From NCBI RefSeq assembly GCF_000495795.1, contig NZ_AWGD01000031.1, positions 62,001 to 126,000 of the forward strand: a stretch of DNA of 64,000 nucleotides, written 5' to 3'. Shown here one piece after another: positions 23,153 to 31,754 of the stretch. The translations under genes were made by a program, and so were the position numbers. Every line of letters begins with the position of its first letter. The first letter of the stretch is position 1. The notes beneath the pieces were generated by a model. That model was not told where the DNA came from and did not search any database. It was given only the letters and a program-made list of their open reading frames with translations. This stretch comes from Asticcacaulis sp. AC460 (GTDB taxonomy: Bacteria > Pseudomonadota > Alphaproteobacteria > Caulobacterales > Caulobacteraceae).

Positions 23153-25960
23153 CTATGACCGGACACGGACATCCCTGCCGAACCCGAAGCGCTGACCGGC
23201 GACGGTGCGGAAAGCTACAACGACCGTATGGCTGTCACCCGGCGACAGAGGCACGCGAACCTTGCCGGCGTCGGCATAGTCCTTGGAACCCGCCTTCTGG
23301 CCATCGACATAGATGTCCGCCGCGCCGGTGATGTCGAGGAATTCGAGGACACCGCCCTTCGCCTGAATCGCCTTGAAGGGTTTGAGGCTGGTCGCCACCC
23401 TGACCTCACCGTCCGATGTCGCCGCCGCGAACAGTTCTCCGGCGCGGAACCACTGCCAGGTGGCGAAGTCGGGGGCCGCGTCGGGCGATGTGCCGTCCGG
23501 CGCCCGGAACCAGTTGCCGTAGGTCTGGACGGTCGGGGCTGTCGACTGGGACACACCTCCGCCCTGATGGGGTTCGAGGGTGATCGAAGCGGGTTTCAGA
23601 CCCGGCGCAGTGGCACGCACGACCGACCACTTTGTCACTTCCTGGCGGACGATGACCTGGGCAAGACCGTGGAACAGTGAGCGCCGGTCACCCTTTTCGG
23701 CTTCCAGGCAGTTCGGATCGCCGTTGCCCAGGCCGATAATGGCGCATCCCTCGGCCTCGAACCGGATCATGTCCGCAGCTTCGGGGACGATGCGGCCCTT
23801 GGCGTCGACGGCAGCCACGGTGAGCGGCCGGGCGTCATACCCTGAGCCCTCCGATGTCAGTCGCAGGGCGACCGCCTTGCCGGTGGTTTCGCGGCGGGCT
23901 TTTTCGACCACCTTGCCGCCGTTATAGGCGCGCGCCTCGATATGGCCGGCGGCATAGGGCACGGTCCAGTAGTTCATCTCCAGCCGGTCGCCCTTTTGCC
24001 GGCCGGCGGACTTGCCGTTGACGAACAGCTCGACCTCCTCGGCATTGGTGCAGGCCATGACGCGGACCCTCTGACCCGCCGTCCAGTTCCAGTGCGGTTC
24101 CAGGCCAAGCGTCGGTTTATCGTCGATCCATTGGGCGCGGTGGATATGCACCGCCGGCTTGTCGAAGCCGCACAGGTCGAAAATGCCGAAGAAGGAGGAG
24201 TTGGTCGGCCAGGTGTGCGGCGTGGGCTCGCCGTGATAGTCGAAACCGGTCCAGACAAAGCCGCCGGCGACGAAGTCACGCTGGGCGATTCGCTTCCAGG
24301 CTGCGCGGTGAGTGGCGCCCCAGGGCGCGGCCTCGTCGTCATAGCCGGCCAGGATATGTTTGTCCTTGTCAGTGACGAACTCGCCGCGCGTCATGAAGGC
24401 CGAGGCGTCTTCCGACGAGGTCAGGGGCTTGTCCGGATAGGCGGCGTGGAAGGGATCGTACTGGTCCTGCTGGTAGTTGATGCCGACGACGTCGACGGCA
24501 TGCGACACGTTCAGCGGGGTGAACAGGCCGCCGTTCATGGCGGCCGTCACCGAACGGGAGGTGTCCAAGCGTTTGACGGCTGCCGACATGCGCCGGACCA
24601 TTTCGTAACCGGCCTCGGAACCCTGCATCGGCTCTTCGTTGAACACCGACCACAGGATGATGCTGGGGTGGTTACGGTCGCGGCAGACCAGCCATTCGAG
24701 CTGCTCCATATAGTCGGAGGATGGGTTGAAGTTGCGGTTTTCCGCCATGACCAGGAAGCCGTGGCGGTCGCAGGCGTCCATAAGGGCGCGGTTCTGGGCA
24801 TTGTGCGACATGCGTATGGCGTTGCAGCCCAGGGACTTCAGCTTGCGCAGGCGGAAGTCGATGAGGCCGTCTGGCACGGCGGTGCCGACGCCGGCATGGT
24901 CCTGGTGCAGGCAGACGCCCTTCAGCTTGACGTGCTTGTCGTTGAGGTAGAAGCCGGTTTTGGCATCGAAGCGCTGGGTGCGGAAGCCGACATCGACGAT
25001 GACTTCATCAAGGTGCTGATATTCCGCAATGTCCAGATCGCCTTGCATGACGGTCGTCGTGACCTGGTACAGATGCGGGTCTTCGATACTCCACAAATGC
25101 GGAGAGAAAACGTCAACTGTATAGCGCGCGACTGCCGTCTCCAGGGGGGGCACAGTAATTGTCTGACTGTTACCAAACTCTCTGCCGCCAATACCGCTGT
25201 CGTCCCATATGTCACTGGCAACGTGTACGGTTTCGACCTGCTTGCCGGAGTTATAGACCGTCACCTCTATCGGAACGACCCACTTATCGCCGCCCTGCAC
25301 CGGATGGGCAAACACGCCGTCAGTGACGATATGGACCGGGTTGCGTTTGACGATCCAGATGTCGCGATAGATGCCGCCGCCTTCGTACCACCAGCCCTCC
25401 ATCTCGCGGGCATCCACCCGCACGACCAGGGAGTTGAAGGCCTCGCCATAGGTGACATAGGGGGTGATATCGATATAGGCCGAGGCGTAGCCCGACCAGT
25501 TGCGCGCCACCAGGGTGCCGTTGAACCAGACGGTGGCGTGGGTGGCGACGCCTTCCAACTGCAGCTCAATATGCTGGCCGCGGTCGTTCTCCTCAAAGCG
25601 CAGGTTGTTGCGGTACCAGGCAATGCCGCGGCGGCGATAGCCCTGGTCGACATTGGCGCCCTGCTCGATCGGCTGGAAGCTGGCGAAGTCATGCGGGAGC
25701 TGGACCTCGGCCCAGTCGCTGTCGTCATAGGATGGCGACGCGGCGCCCAGGGCGTTGCCGGCCTTGGCGGCGTTGTAGGTTTCGTCGTGGCCGATCAGGA
25801 CCGGCATGGCGAGGTCGCCTTCGTGGAAGCGCCAGCCGTCATTGCACAACAGTTGTTTCCGCTGGGAGGGAAACGGCATGGTGGTGGCGTCCGCCGCCGC
25901 CGGCAGTCCGGCGACAAAAGCCGCAGCACAGGCCGTTTTGAAAAGTTCCCGTCGGTTCAT
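23153..25960 (-). CDS. Exported GH2 family glycoside hydrolase (beta-galactosidase-like)
   Basis: 935 residues. A Tat-like signal peptide (MNRRELFKTACAAAFVAGL) is followed by a GH2 sugar-binding domain with RRGIAWYRNNL and GGGIYRDIW, an immunoglobulin-like domain, and the TIM barrel with IRMSHNAQNRALMDACDRHG. The acid/base pair is Asn441-Glu442 (FNEEP), and Glu517 (TSSEDAS) is the expected nucleophile. Two or three beta domains follow (DUF4982-type and GH2 C-terminal). The enzyme should cleave terminal beta-galactosides or related beta-linked sugars, in the periplasm judging by the signal. Single gene with a terminator behind the upstream gene. Exact sugar specificity is uncertain. Confidence 0.9.
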   Translation of the reverse strand: MNRRELFKTACAAAFVAGLPAAADATTMPFPSQRKQLLCNDGWRFHEGDLAMPVLIGHDETYNAAKAGNALGAASPSYDDSDWAEVQLPHDFASFQPIEQGANVDQGYRRRGIAWYRNNLRFEENDRGQHIELQLEGVATHATVWFNGTLVARNWSGYASAYIDITPYVTYGEAFNSLVVRVDAREMEGWWYEGGGIYRDIWIVKRNPVHIVTDGVFAHPVQGGDKWVVPIEVTVYNSGKQVETVHVASDIWDDSGIGGREFGNSQTITVPPLETAVARYTVDVFSPHLWSIEDPHLYQVTTTVMQGDLDIAEYQHLDEVIVDVGFRTQRFDAKTGFYLNDKHVKLKGVCLHQDHAGVGTAVPDGLIDFRLRKLKSLGCNAIRMSHNAQNRALMDACDRHGFLVMAENRNFNPSSDYMEQLEWLVCRDRNHPSIILWSVFNEEPMQGSEAGYEMVRRMSAAVKRLDTSRSVTAAMNGGLFTPLNVSHAVDVVGINYQQDQYDPFHAAYPDKPLTSSEDASAFMTRGEFVTDKDKHILAGYDDEAAPWGATHRAAWKRIAQRDFVAGGFVWTGFDYHGEPTPHTWPTNSSFFGIFDLCGFDKPAVHIHRAQWIDDKPTLGLEPHWNWTAGQRVRVMACTNAEEVELFVNGKSAGRQKGDRLEMNYWTVPYAAGHIEARAYNGGKVVEKARRETTGKAVALRLTSEGSGYDARPLTVAAVDAKGRIVPEAADMIRFEAEGCAIIGLGNGDPNCLEAEKGDRRSLFHGLAQVIVRQEVTKWSVVRATAPGLKPASITLEPHQGGGVSQSTAPTVQTYGNWFRAPDGTSPDAAPDFATWQWFRAGELFAAATSDGEVRVATSLKPFKAIQAKGGVLEFLDITGAADIYVDGQKAGSKDYADAGKVRVPLSPGDSHTVVVAFRTVAGQRFGFGRDVRVRS

Positions 25961-25996
25961 CCTGGTCTCCCTCGTTTTGCCGGAGACTAGGCATGA

Positions 25997-26030
25997 AAAC
26001 GGCGGACTTTGAAGCCAAAATCCGCCGTTT
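25997..26030 (-). terminator. Hairpin terminator after the peptidoglycan-binding protein gene
   Basis: AAACGGCGGA (25997-26006) pairs with TCCGCCGTTT (26021-26030) around a 14-base loop; on the minus strand the stem is followed by a TTTT run. It lies between the peptidoglycan-binding gene and the GH2 gene. Confidence 0.6.
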
Positions 26031-26091
26031 CGCGATAATTTGTAATATTATTTACCTTCAGCGTGGGATCGCTGTTTGACTCGATGACAGC

Positions 26092-26160
26092 GGGCCCAAT
26101 CCCCCACCGTCTCATTTGCTTCCAGCAAATGATCCACCTCCCCGTATAACGGGGAGGGAT
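26092..26160 (+). repeat. Type A bipartite hairpin repeat, copy 2
   Basis: Same order as the copy at 13870: GGGCCCAATCCCCC, the CATTTGC-TTCCA-GCAAATG hairpin, then CTCCCCGT-AT-AACGGGGAGG. Only the 5-base loop differs. It ends 25 bases from the stop of the next gene. Confidence 0.88.
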
Positions 26161-26185
26161 GCATTTTTATTGTATTTTCAAAAAC

Positions 26186-27427
26186 TTACAGCTTGATGCC
26201 GAGAGCACGCACCGACTCGACCGAGAGCTGGCCTTGCGGCAGGCCCTGGTCGGCCTGGAACTTCTGCATGGCCGAAACCGTGCCCGAACCCAGACGACCG
26301 TCGACCGGACCGGCGTTGTAGCCGCGCTTGTTCAGCTCGCGCTGGATGTCGGAGACCAGAGCCGGCGAAGCGTTCTTGTCGCACAGAACCTCGCGCCATA
26401 CCGGCTGGGCGCCTTCAGTGACACGGTTGCGGACTTCGTCGCGATAGACGGCAGGGATCTCGATGGTTTCGGTACGGGCCGGGGTAACGACTTCCTTGAC
26501 CTTGGTCTTCTTGTAGGTGGCCGGGACGACGTATTCCTCTTCACGCTCGGGCGTGTCGACAACGTTGCGCTTGACCTTGCGGGTCACGGCCGGGACCTCG
26601 ATGCGGCGGACCTGCTCGGGCTGGACCAGGACCTGGACCTTGCGGTCTTCGAACACCGCCGGCAGGACTTCCAGGCACAGGACGGTCTGGGCGCTGCCTT
26701 GTTGCAGGTATTCCGCGGTGGCGTTGTCGGCCGGCACGACGACCGGATACTTGCCCGGCCAGCTCAGCGTGCCGTCGGCGCGGTAGCGCACGGCTTCGTG
26801 GGTCACCGGGGTGACCAGGGCGGCGCCGGTCGGGATGCCCTTCTTTTCGACCCAGACCTGGCGTTCCGGCTGGACCATGACGCGTTCGACGCGGGTTTCG
26901 TAACGGGCGGGAATGACCTCTTCGCGGAAGCCGGCGGGCGTGACCACTTCGGTTTCGACGACCTGGCGCGTGGTGCCCGGGATAACGCGGCGCATGACCT
27001 TTTCCGGGGTCACCAGGACGTCGCGTTCAGCCCACTGAGTCACTTCGGGGACCGTGCGGGTTTCGGTACGCGCTTCGGCGACCAGGACCTTGTCCTTGTA
27101 GGTTTCGAACTCCGGCGCCACCAGCAGCCGCGCGAAACACTGGCCCGGGCGGGCATATTTGCGCAGTTCTTCCGGCACGGCCTGCCAGGCCGCCCCACCC
27201 TCACCGCCCTCAAACGCGACCACTTCGCCGTTCGGTATAGCCGGTCCGGGGCTACCGGACTGAACGATCGCGACGGTCTGTTCGGCGGTATAGTGGGATG
27301 ATTCGGTAAAGCCGGTGGTGACGGGCTTGACCGCCGGCTTGCTGCCGAACGCCGAGGCCGACCCGGCCAAGGCCAGCGCAGATAAGGCAATAATGGCGAC
27401 ACCGGATTTCAGGAAAAGCTTGGACAC
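26186..27427 (-). CDS. Secreted peptidoglycan-binding protein built from 23-residue repeats
   Basis: 413 residues from GTG 27427; GAGGG lies nine bases before it, whereas the in-frame TTG at 27436 touches that site. A signal peptide ends near SASAFG. Two blocks of four degenerate 23-residue units follow, at roughly residues 103-190 and 254-345, each built as V-I-P-A-x-(T/Y)-x6-V-V-x-T-P-E/A. Each block is introduced by a cysteine segment (RPGQCFARLL and QTVLCLEVLP), and a third cysteine (REVLCDKN) leads into a C-terminal peptidoglycan-binding domain (LVSDIQRELNKRGYNAGPVDG). Probably a periplasmic cell-wall protein of elongated beta structure. Function unknown. Confidence 0.75.
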   Translation of the reverse strand: MSKLFLKSGVAIIALSALALAGSASAFGSKPAVKPVTTGFTESSHYTAEQTVAIVQSGSPGPAIPNGEVVAFEGGEGGAAWQAVPEELRKYARPGQCFARLLVAPEFETYKDKVLVAEARTETRTVPEVTQWAERDVLVTPEKVMRRVIPGTTRQVVETEVVTPAGFREEVIPARYETRVERVMVQPERQVWVEKKGIPTGAALVTPVTHEAVRYRADGTLSWPGKYPVVVPADNATAEYLQQGSAQTVLCLEVLPAVFEDRKVQVLVQPEQVRRIEVPAVTRKVKRNVVDTPEREEEYVVPATYKKTKVKEVVTPARTETIEIPAVYRDEVRNRVTEGAQPVWREVLCDKNASPALVSDIQRELNKRGYNAGPVDGRLGSGTVSAMQKFQADQGLPQGQLSVESVRALGIKL

Positions 27428-27638
27428 GACGAACAACCCTCAAACGACCAATTAGACTTATAGACTAGCCCGCAAAATTAACCTTTTCTAAACCACCTCG
27501 CCAAGCCTTCACACCCACAAAGCGTAAATTAACCAGATTGTGAGCGTCGCGGTTTCGCACCTGCAACCAATCGGGACTTGACACCCGGCGTACCTGCGCC
27601 CATCACGCCGCAAAATTCCGTCAACACAAGGTTCCGTC

Positions 27639-28940
27639 ATGATCTCCCGCTATGCCCGCAAGGACGCCGCCGCCATCTGGGACGCCGCGACCAAATACCG
27701 GATCTGGTTCGAGATCGAAGCCCATGCCGCCACCAAGATGGCCGAACTGGGCGTCATTCCCGCCGAGGCCGCACAAACCCTGTGGGAAAAGGGCCAGGAT
27801 GCGCAATTCGACGCCGAGCGCATCGATGAGATCGAACGTACCGTCAAGCATGACGTCATCGCCTTCCTGACCCACGTGTCGGAAATCGTCGGCCCCGAAG
27901 CGCGCTTCCTGCACCAGGGCATGACGTCGTCGGACGTGCTGGACACCTGTTTTGCCGTGCAATTGCAACGTTCCGCCGACCTCTTGATCGAAGGCGTCGA
28001 CCTGGTACTGGCCGGTTTGAAGCGCCGGGCGCTTGAGCACAAGTTCACGCCGACGGTGGGCCGTTCGCATGGCATCCACGCCGAGCCGGTAACCTTTGGC
28101 CTGAAGCTGGCGGGTTATTATGCCGAGTTCGTCCGCGCCCGCGCCCGGTTGGTGACCGCACGTGAAGAGATTTCGACCTGCGCCATTTCGGGCGCCGTCG
28201 GCACCTTCGCCAATGTCTCGCCCGAGGTCGAAGCCTATGTCGCCGACAAGATGGGCCTCAGCGTCGAGCCGGTCTCGACCCAGGTCATCCCGCGCGACCG
28301 CCATGCCGCCTTCTTTGCCGCCCTGGGGATCGTCGCCTCGTCGATCGAGCGCCTGGCCGTCGAGATCCGCCACCTGCAGCGCACCGAAGTGCTGGAAGCG
28401 GAAGAGTATTTCTCGCCCGGCCAGAAGGGCAGCTCGGCCATGCCGCACAAGCGCAACCCGATCCTGACCGAGAACCTGACCGGCCTGGCGCGTCTGGTGC
28501 GATCGGCGGTGGTGCCGGCGATGGAGAACGTCGCCCTGTGGCATGAGCGCGATATCAGCCATTCGTCGGTCGAGCGCGGCATCGCGCCGGACGCCTGCGT
28601 GCACCTGGACTTCGCCCTGCGCCGCATGGCCAATGTCATCGAGAACCTGCTGGTCTATCCGGAGAACATGCAGAAGAATATCGACCGCCTCGGCGGGCTG
28701 GTCCATTCGCAGCGTGTGCTGCTGGCCCTGACGCAGAAGGGCATGTCGCGCGAGGATTCGTACTCGGCCGTCCAGCGCAACGCCATGAAGGTATGGCGCG
28801 GCGAAGGCAATTTCCTCGACTTCCTGGCCGCCGATGAGGATGTGTCGAAGTTTTTCACCCGCGAGGAGTTGGAGCCGTTCTTCAGCCTCGACTACCACAC
28901 CAAGCACGTCGACACGATCTTCGCCCGCGTGTTCGGATAG
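27639..28940 (+). CDS. purB: Adenylosuccinate lyase
   Basis: 433 residues, full length. The superfamily signature GSSAMPHKRNP is at 264-274 (catalytic flexible loop), with general-acid region GRSHGIHAEP (His144) and TSSDVLDT. It works twice in purine synthesis: SAICAR to AICAR plus fumarate, and adenylosuccinate to AMP plus fumarate. ATG 27639 is preceded by AACACAAGGTTCC, a weak ribosome binding site. The 2OG-oxygenase-like gene follows after five bases and is probably co-transcribed. Other purine genes (purC, purS, purQ, purL) lie 4-11 kb downstream on the same strand but separated by other genes. Confidence 0.97.
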   Translation: MISRYARKDAAAIWDAATKYRIWFEIEAHAATKMAELGVIPAEAAQTLWEKGQDAQFDAERIDEIERTVKHDVIAFLTHVSEIVGPEARFLHQGMTSSDVLDTCFAVQLQRSADLLIEGVDLVLAGLKRRALEHKFTPTVGRSHGIHAEPVTFGLKLAGYYAEFVRARARLVTAREEISTCAISGAVGTFANVSPEVEAYVADKMGLSVEPVSTQVIPRDRHAAFFAALGIVASSIERLAVEIRHLQRTEVLEAEEYFSPGQKGSSAMPHKRNPILTENLTGLARLVRSAVVPAMENVALWHERDISHSSVERGIAPDACVHLDFALRRMANVIENLLVYPENMQKNIDRLGGLVHSQRVLLALTQKGMSREDSYSAVQRNAMKVWRGEGNFLDFLAADEDVSKFFTREELEPFFSLDYHTKHVDTIFARVFG

Positions 28941-28945
28941 GCCCG

Positions 28946-29623
28946 GTGTACGTCCCCAATACCCAGTTCGACACCACCGGTTACCTGAGCCGGTTTGCCT
29001 CCAAGGGCCGGATCCGGTTGGAAGGCGCGCTGCTGGATGAGGATGCCCTCGCGGTTCATCACGGCCTGGAACAGCAGACGCCGTGGGAACTGCACCTGGT
29101 CGGCGGCAATGGGCCGGAGGTCATCAACCGCCGCGAACTGGCCACCCTGCCCGAAAGCGATATCCAGAACCGGCTGACCGAAGCCGCCGAACGCGCCCAG
29201 ACCGGGCTGTCGTGGCTGCGGCTGGGTTATGACCTGATGGGGACGCAGGAAGGTCACGCGTTGCAGCCGCTGGCCGATATGATCAAGTCGCCGGCCTTCG
29301 CGCGATTTTGCGAGAGCCTGACCGGGTTGTCGGGGCTGGATCTGATCGCTTTGAGCGCCGTGTGTTACCGGCCGGGCGACTTCCTGACGCGGCATACCGA
29401 TACCGCGGCGCGGCTGTGCTTCGAATGGAGCTTTACACAGGACTGGCGCAGCGACTGGGGCGGCCAGATGCTGTTCCACTCGCCGTCGGGCGATATCGAA
29501 GGCGGGATCATGCCGCGTCTGAACGATCTGGCGCTGTTTGCCGGCGACCAGCCGCGATCGGTGGCGTCGGTCGCGCCGTATGCCGGCGGCCCGCGGTTTT
29601 CGGTGACGGGCCGGTTCGCTTAA
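28946..29623 (+). CDS. 2OG-Fe(II) oxygenase-like protein with substituted distal iron ligand
   Basis: 225 residues from GTG 28946, five bases after purB. The C-terminal half is a prolyl-4-hydroxylase-type jelly roll: YRPGDFLTRHTDT gives His150 and Asp152 of the iron triad, DWGGQMLFHSP follows, and RFSVTGRF supplies Arg217 for 2-oxoglutarate. At the place where the second histidine is expected, in the segment P-x-x-x-H-x-V-x-x-V, the sequence reads QPRSVASV, so position 204 is arginine (codon CGA). Without it the normal 2-His-1-carboxylate site is incomplete; the protein may be inactive, use another ligand or have a new role. The stop codon overlaps the left end of a type C repeat. Confidence 0.75.
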   Translation: MYVPNTQFDTTGYLSRFASKGRIRLEGALLDEDALAVHHGLEQQTPWELHLVGGNGPEVINRRELATLPESDIQNRLTEAAERAQTGLSWLRLGYDLMGTQEGHALQPLADMIKSPAFARFCESLTGLSGLDLIALSAVCYRPGDFLTRHTDTAARLCFEWSFTQDWRSDWGGQMLFHSPSGDIEGGIMPRLNDLALFAGDQPRSVASVAPYAGGPRFSVTGRFA

Positions 29624-29767
29624 TACCAATGACGGGTGATTTGGGCTCTTAAGAAAGAGCCCCGCCCGGCGCTTCGCGCCATGCGCTGGCGAAAGCTATA
29701 CTTTCGCTGCGCTTACCCCGTAAACGGGGTGGGCAAAGAAAGGTCAAGCCTAACTGCCGTTGGTATA
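29622..29767. repeat. Type C MITE-like repeat, copy 2
   Basis: Near-identical to 16447-16592 in its central 95 bases (CTCTTAAGAAAGAGCCCCGCC to GGGTGGGCAAAGAAAG). Ends AATACCAATGACGG and CCGTTGGTATA form imperfect terminal inverted repeats. It fills exactly the space between two stop codons (29621-29623 and 29770-29772). Confidence 0.78.
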
Positions 29768-29769
29768 AG

Positions 29770-30798
29770 TCAGTTACCCGTCTTTTTGGTCGTGACACCC
29801 GGCAGGGTCGGCAGGTCCCTGGCCGGCGGCGGCGTCACCACCACCTTGGGGGTCAGGACGGCCAGCTTCTGAACCTTGACGTCGTCGATGGTCAGGGACG
29901 CGGTTCGGGCTGAGGAGGTTACGGCGCCACTGCTGCTGCTCGCGCGCAGTTGCACGGTGACCTGAGTGGTGGCTGGGACCAGCATGGAGTTGCTGTCGGC
30001 CAGGGGCCGGGCCGCCGCGACGAAGACCGTACGATCGCGCGGCGGCAGTTCCCCCTCATCGACCAGGGTCGAAACTTCGGCGCGTGGCGCCACGGCGTTC
30101 GTCACAGGGTCGATCAGCCCGGCCGTCGTATTCGAGGTCTTGTACGTCAGGCTGACGGCGCCTTCGACGGGCATTTCGTTCAGGGTTGCGAACATTTCGA
30201 TGCGCGAGCCCGGGCCGCCCTGCGTGCGGACGGGGGCGAAGCTGACGATTTCGAACGGCCGGACTTCGAAGGTGAATGGCAGAGCGGCGGTCGGGTTCTG
30301 GCCGACGCGCGTCGTCATCAGGCGGACTTCCGGCGTAAAGACGCGGGCGTCGGTGACCCGAGGCCGGACCGGAACCTGGGCGCGCAGGACATTGCTGCCG
30401 TTGCCAACGGCGATAAGGCCGTTGCGGTAGAGGGGATCAAGGCGGTCGAAAACGACATTGGTCAGCGTGTAGCCCTGGCCCTGGATGATCTGGTTCAGGG
30501 TGGTGTTAAGGTCAGTGATCTCGAGGGCGACCTGACATCCCGCCGCAACCGGTGCGGCTAGGGTCAGGATCAGGCCCAGCTTACCGTCGCGCACCGAGGC
30601 GCCGACGAAGCTGCGCCGGTCGATGTTGGCGGACGGCATGGCCGGGTGGGGCTTGTTCGGCACCGCCGGGTTTTCGAGTTCGACCCGGGTGATGGCGGGA
30701 AGCTGCGGCGAGTTGGTCTCTTCGCCCGGGCAGTTGCCGGCGTGGGCGGCGCCGGCGGCCAGACAGGCCAGGACCGAAAGGATGATCGCAGATTTCAT
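29770..30798 (-). CDS. Hypothetical secreted protein, 342 aa
   Basis: Signal peptide MKSAIILSVLACLAAGAAHAG, then a 320-residue mature protein rich in Val, Thr, Ala and Pro with no catalytic motif I can name. The strand-like alternation and the Pro-rich end (VVVTPPPARDLP) suggest several beta-sandwich domains as in envelope or adhesin-type proteins. Two or three cysteines (Cys23 and one near 88) may form a disulfide. Single gene on the minus strand. No family recognised. Confidence 0.65.
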   Translation of the reverse strand: MKSAIILSVLACLAAGAAHAGNCPGEETNSPQLPAITRVELENPAVPNKPHPAMPSANIDRRSFVGASVRDGKLGLILTLAAPVAAGCQVALEITDLNTTLNQIIQGQGYTLTNVVFDRLDPLYRNGLIAVGNGSNVLRAQVPVRPRVTDARVFTPEVRLMTTRVGQNPTAALPFTFEVRPFEIVSFAPVRTQGGPGSRIEMFATLNEMPVEGAVSLTYKTSNTTAGLIDPVTNAVAPRAEVSTLVDEGELPPRDRTVFVAAARPLADSNSMLVPATTQVTVQLRASSSSGAVTSSARTASLTIDDVKVQKLAVLTPKVVVTPPPARDLPTLPGVTTKKTGN

Positions 30799-30883
30799 GA
30801 CGCGCGCTCCGTGGATGGGTCATCTAAATCCGGGCCGCGTAACCTTGCTATCCCTCGATTAAGGGAGCTGCTCAAAAAAGAGC

Positions 30884-30916
30884 GACGGAAGGCGCCATAG
30901 GGGAACGCCTTCCGTC
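30884..30916 (-). terminator. Rho-independent terminator of the DUF1476 / membrane / lipoprotein operon
   Basis: GACGGAAGGCG (30884-30894) pairs perfectly with CGCCTTCCGTC (30906-30916); on the minus strand the stem is followed by CGCTC and a T6 run. About 100 bases after the lipoprotein stop. Confidence 0.8.
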
Positions 30917-31013
30917 TTTATCCGGCCGCAGGGGGGCTTTGGCCGAATATCAGTTCCTGGCCAAACAAGGTCTATTGATACTGCTGAGGGCGGTCTATCC
31001 CGTGATTGAGGGA

Positions 31014-31754
31014 TCACACCCGGCAGGCGCCCACGGCGCGGGTGGCGGCGCGGATTTCCGTCAGCTTGTGCGTCGATCCCAGGCGCACCACCGACCAGTA
31101 GCGCGCCAGGCCCATGGCATTGGCGCCGGTCGATCCGGCCGTCACAACCTTGTCCTTGGCGATCAGCTTCGCCATTTTCGGCACGGCGCAGCGGATGTTG
31201 TTGACGGGGTCTTCCAGCGACTTGTTGGCGCGGTCCAGGGTGCACCAGGTAAAGCCGTCCTCGTAGGAAAGCTGGTACAGGCCGACCGAGTCGACATTCA
31301 GCGGCGCCGGCTCATGGTAGATGGTGTGCGGATTGTAGTTGCTTTCGTATTTGGCGATCGCCACGGCCAGGGTCGAGACCACCTCGACCTTGTTGTCCTC
31401 GTTCAGGCCCGACCACGCGGGGCAGAAATCGGCCCAGTCGGTCGCCTTGTCGAATGAGGCCAGGTTGGCACGGACCTGTTTACGGAGTTCGACCGACCAC
31501 GCTCCCCGTTCGGCATGGTTGATTTCCCAGGGCAGGCCCGAGACCAGCAGTTCCGGCGGCGGAGGCGGCGGAGGTGGCGGTGGCGCCGGTTCTTCGGTGG
31601 TGTTGGTGTCCGAAGGCGGCGGCGGCGGCGGCGCATCGATGGGTTGTTCCGGCAGGCCGCTGTTCCCGCCATCATCGGACGGAACGGTGGCGCAGCCCGC
31701 CAGCGTCAGGAGAGCGACACCGGCGATGACGCCGGCCAGATGATGAAGGCGCAT
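31014..31754 (-). CDS. Lytic transglycosylase-like lipoprotein with polyproline linker
   Basis: 246 residues. Lipoprotein signal with lipobox LAGC (Cys21), then a linker with two polyproline tracts (six and ten prolines, residues 42-66) that could span the periplasm. The C-terminal 150 residues look like an SLT goose-lysozyme-like domain: AIAKYESNYNP with the candidate catalytic Glu136, then VDSVGLYQLSYEDG and GSTGANAMGLARYW. It would cut peptidoglycan glycan strands. ATG 31754 directly abuts the stop of the membrane protein gene at 31755, so both are in one operon with the DUF1476 gene. Confidence 0.75.
   Translation of the reverse strand: MRLHHLAGVIAGVALLTLAGCATVPSDDGGNSGLPEQPIDAPPPPPPSDTNTTEEPAPPPPPPPPPPELLVSGLPWEINHAERGAWSVELRKQVRANLASFDKATDWADFCPAWSGLNEDNKVEVVSTLAVAIAKYESNYNPHTIYHEPAPLNVDSVGLYQLSYEDGFTWCTLDRANKSLEDPVNNIRCAVPKMAKLIAKDKVVTAGSTGANAMGLARYWSVVRLGSTHKLTEIRAATRAVGACRV

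Noticed and set aside
23942-25990. A 682-codon plus-strand frame
   Set aside because: Antisense of the GH2 gene, whose catalytic motifs are intact; the long frame is a result of high GC in the third codon position.
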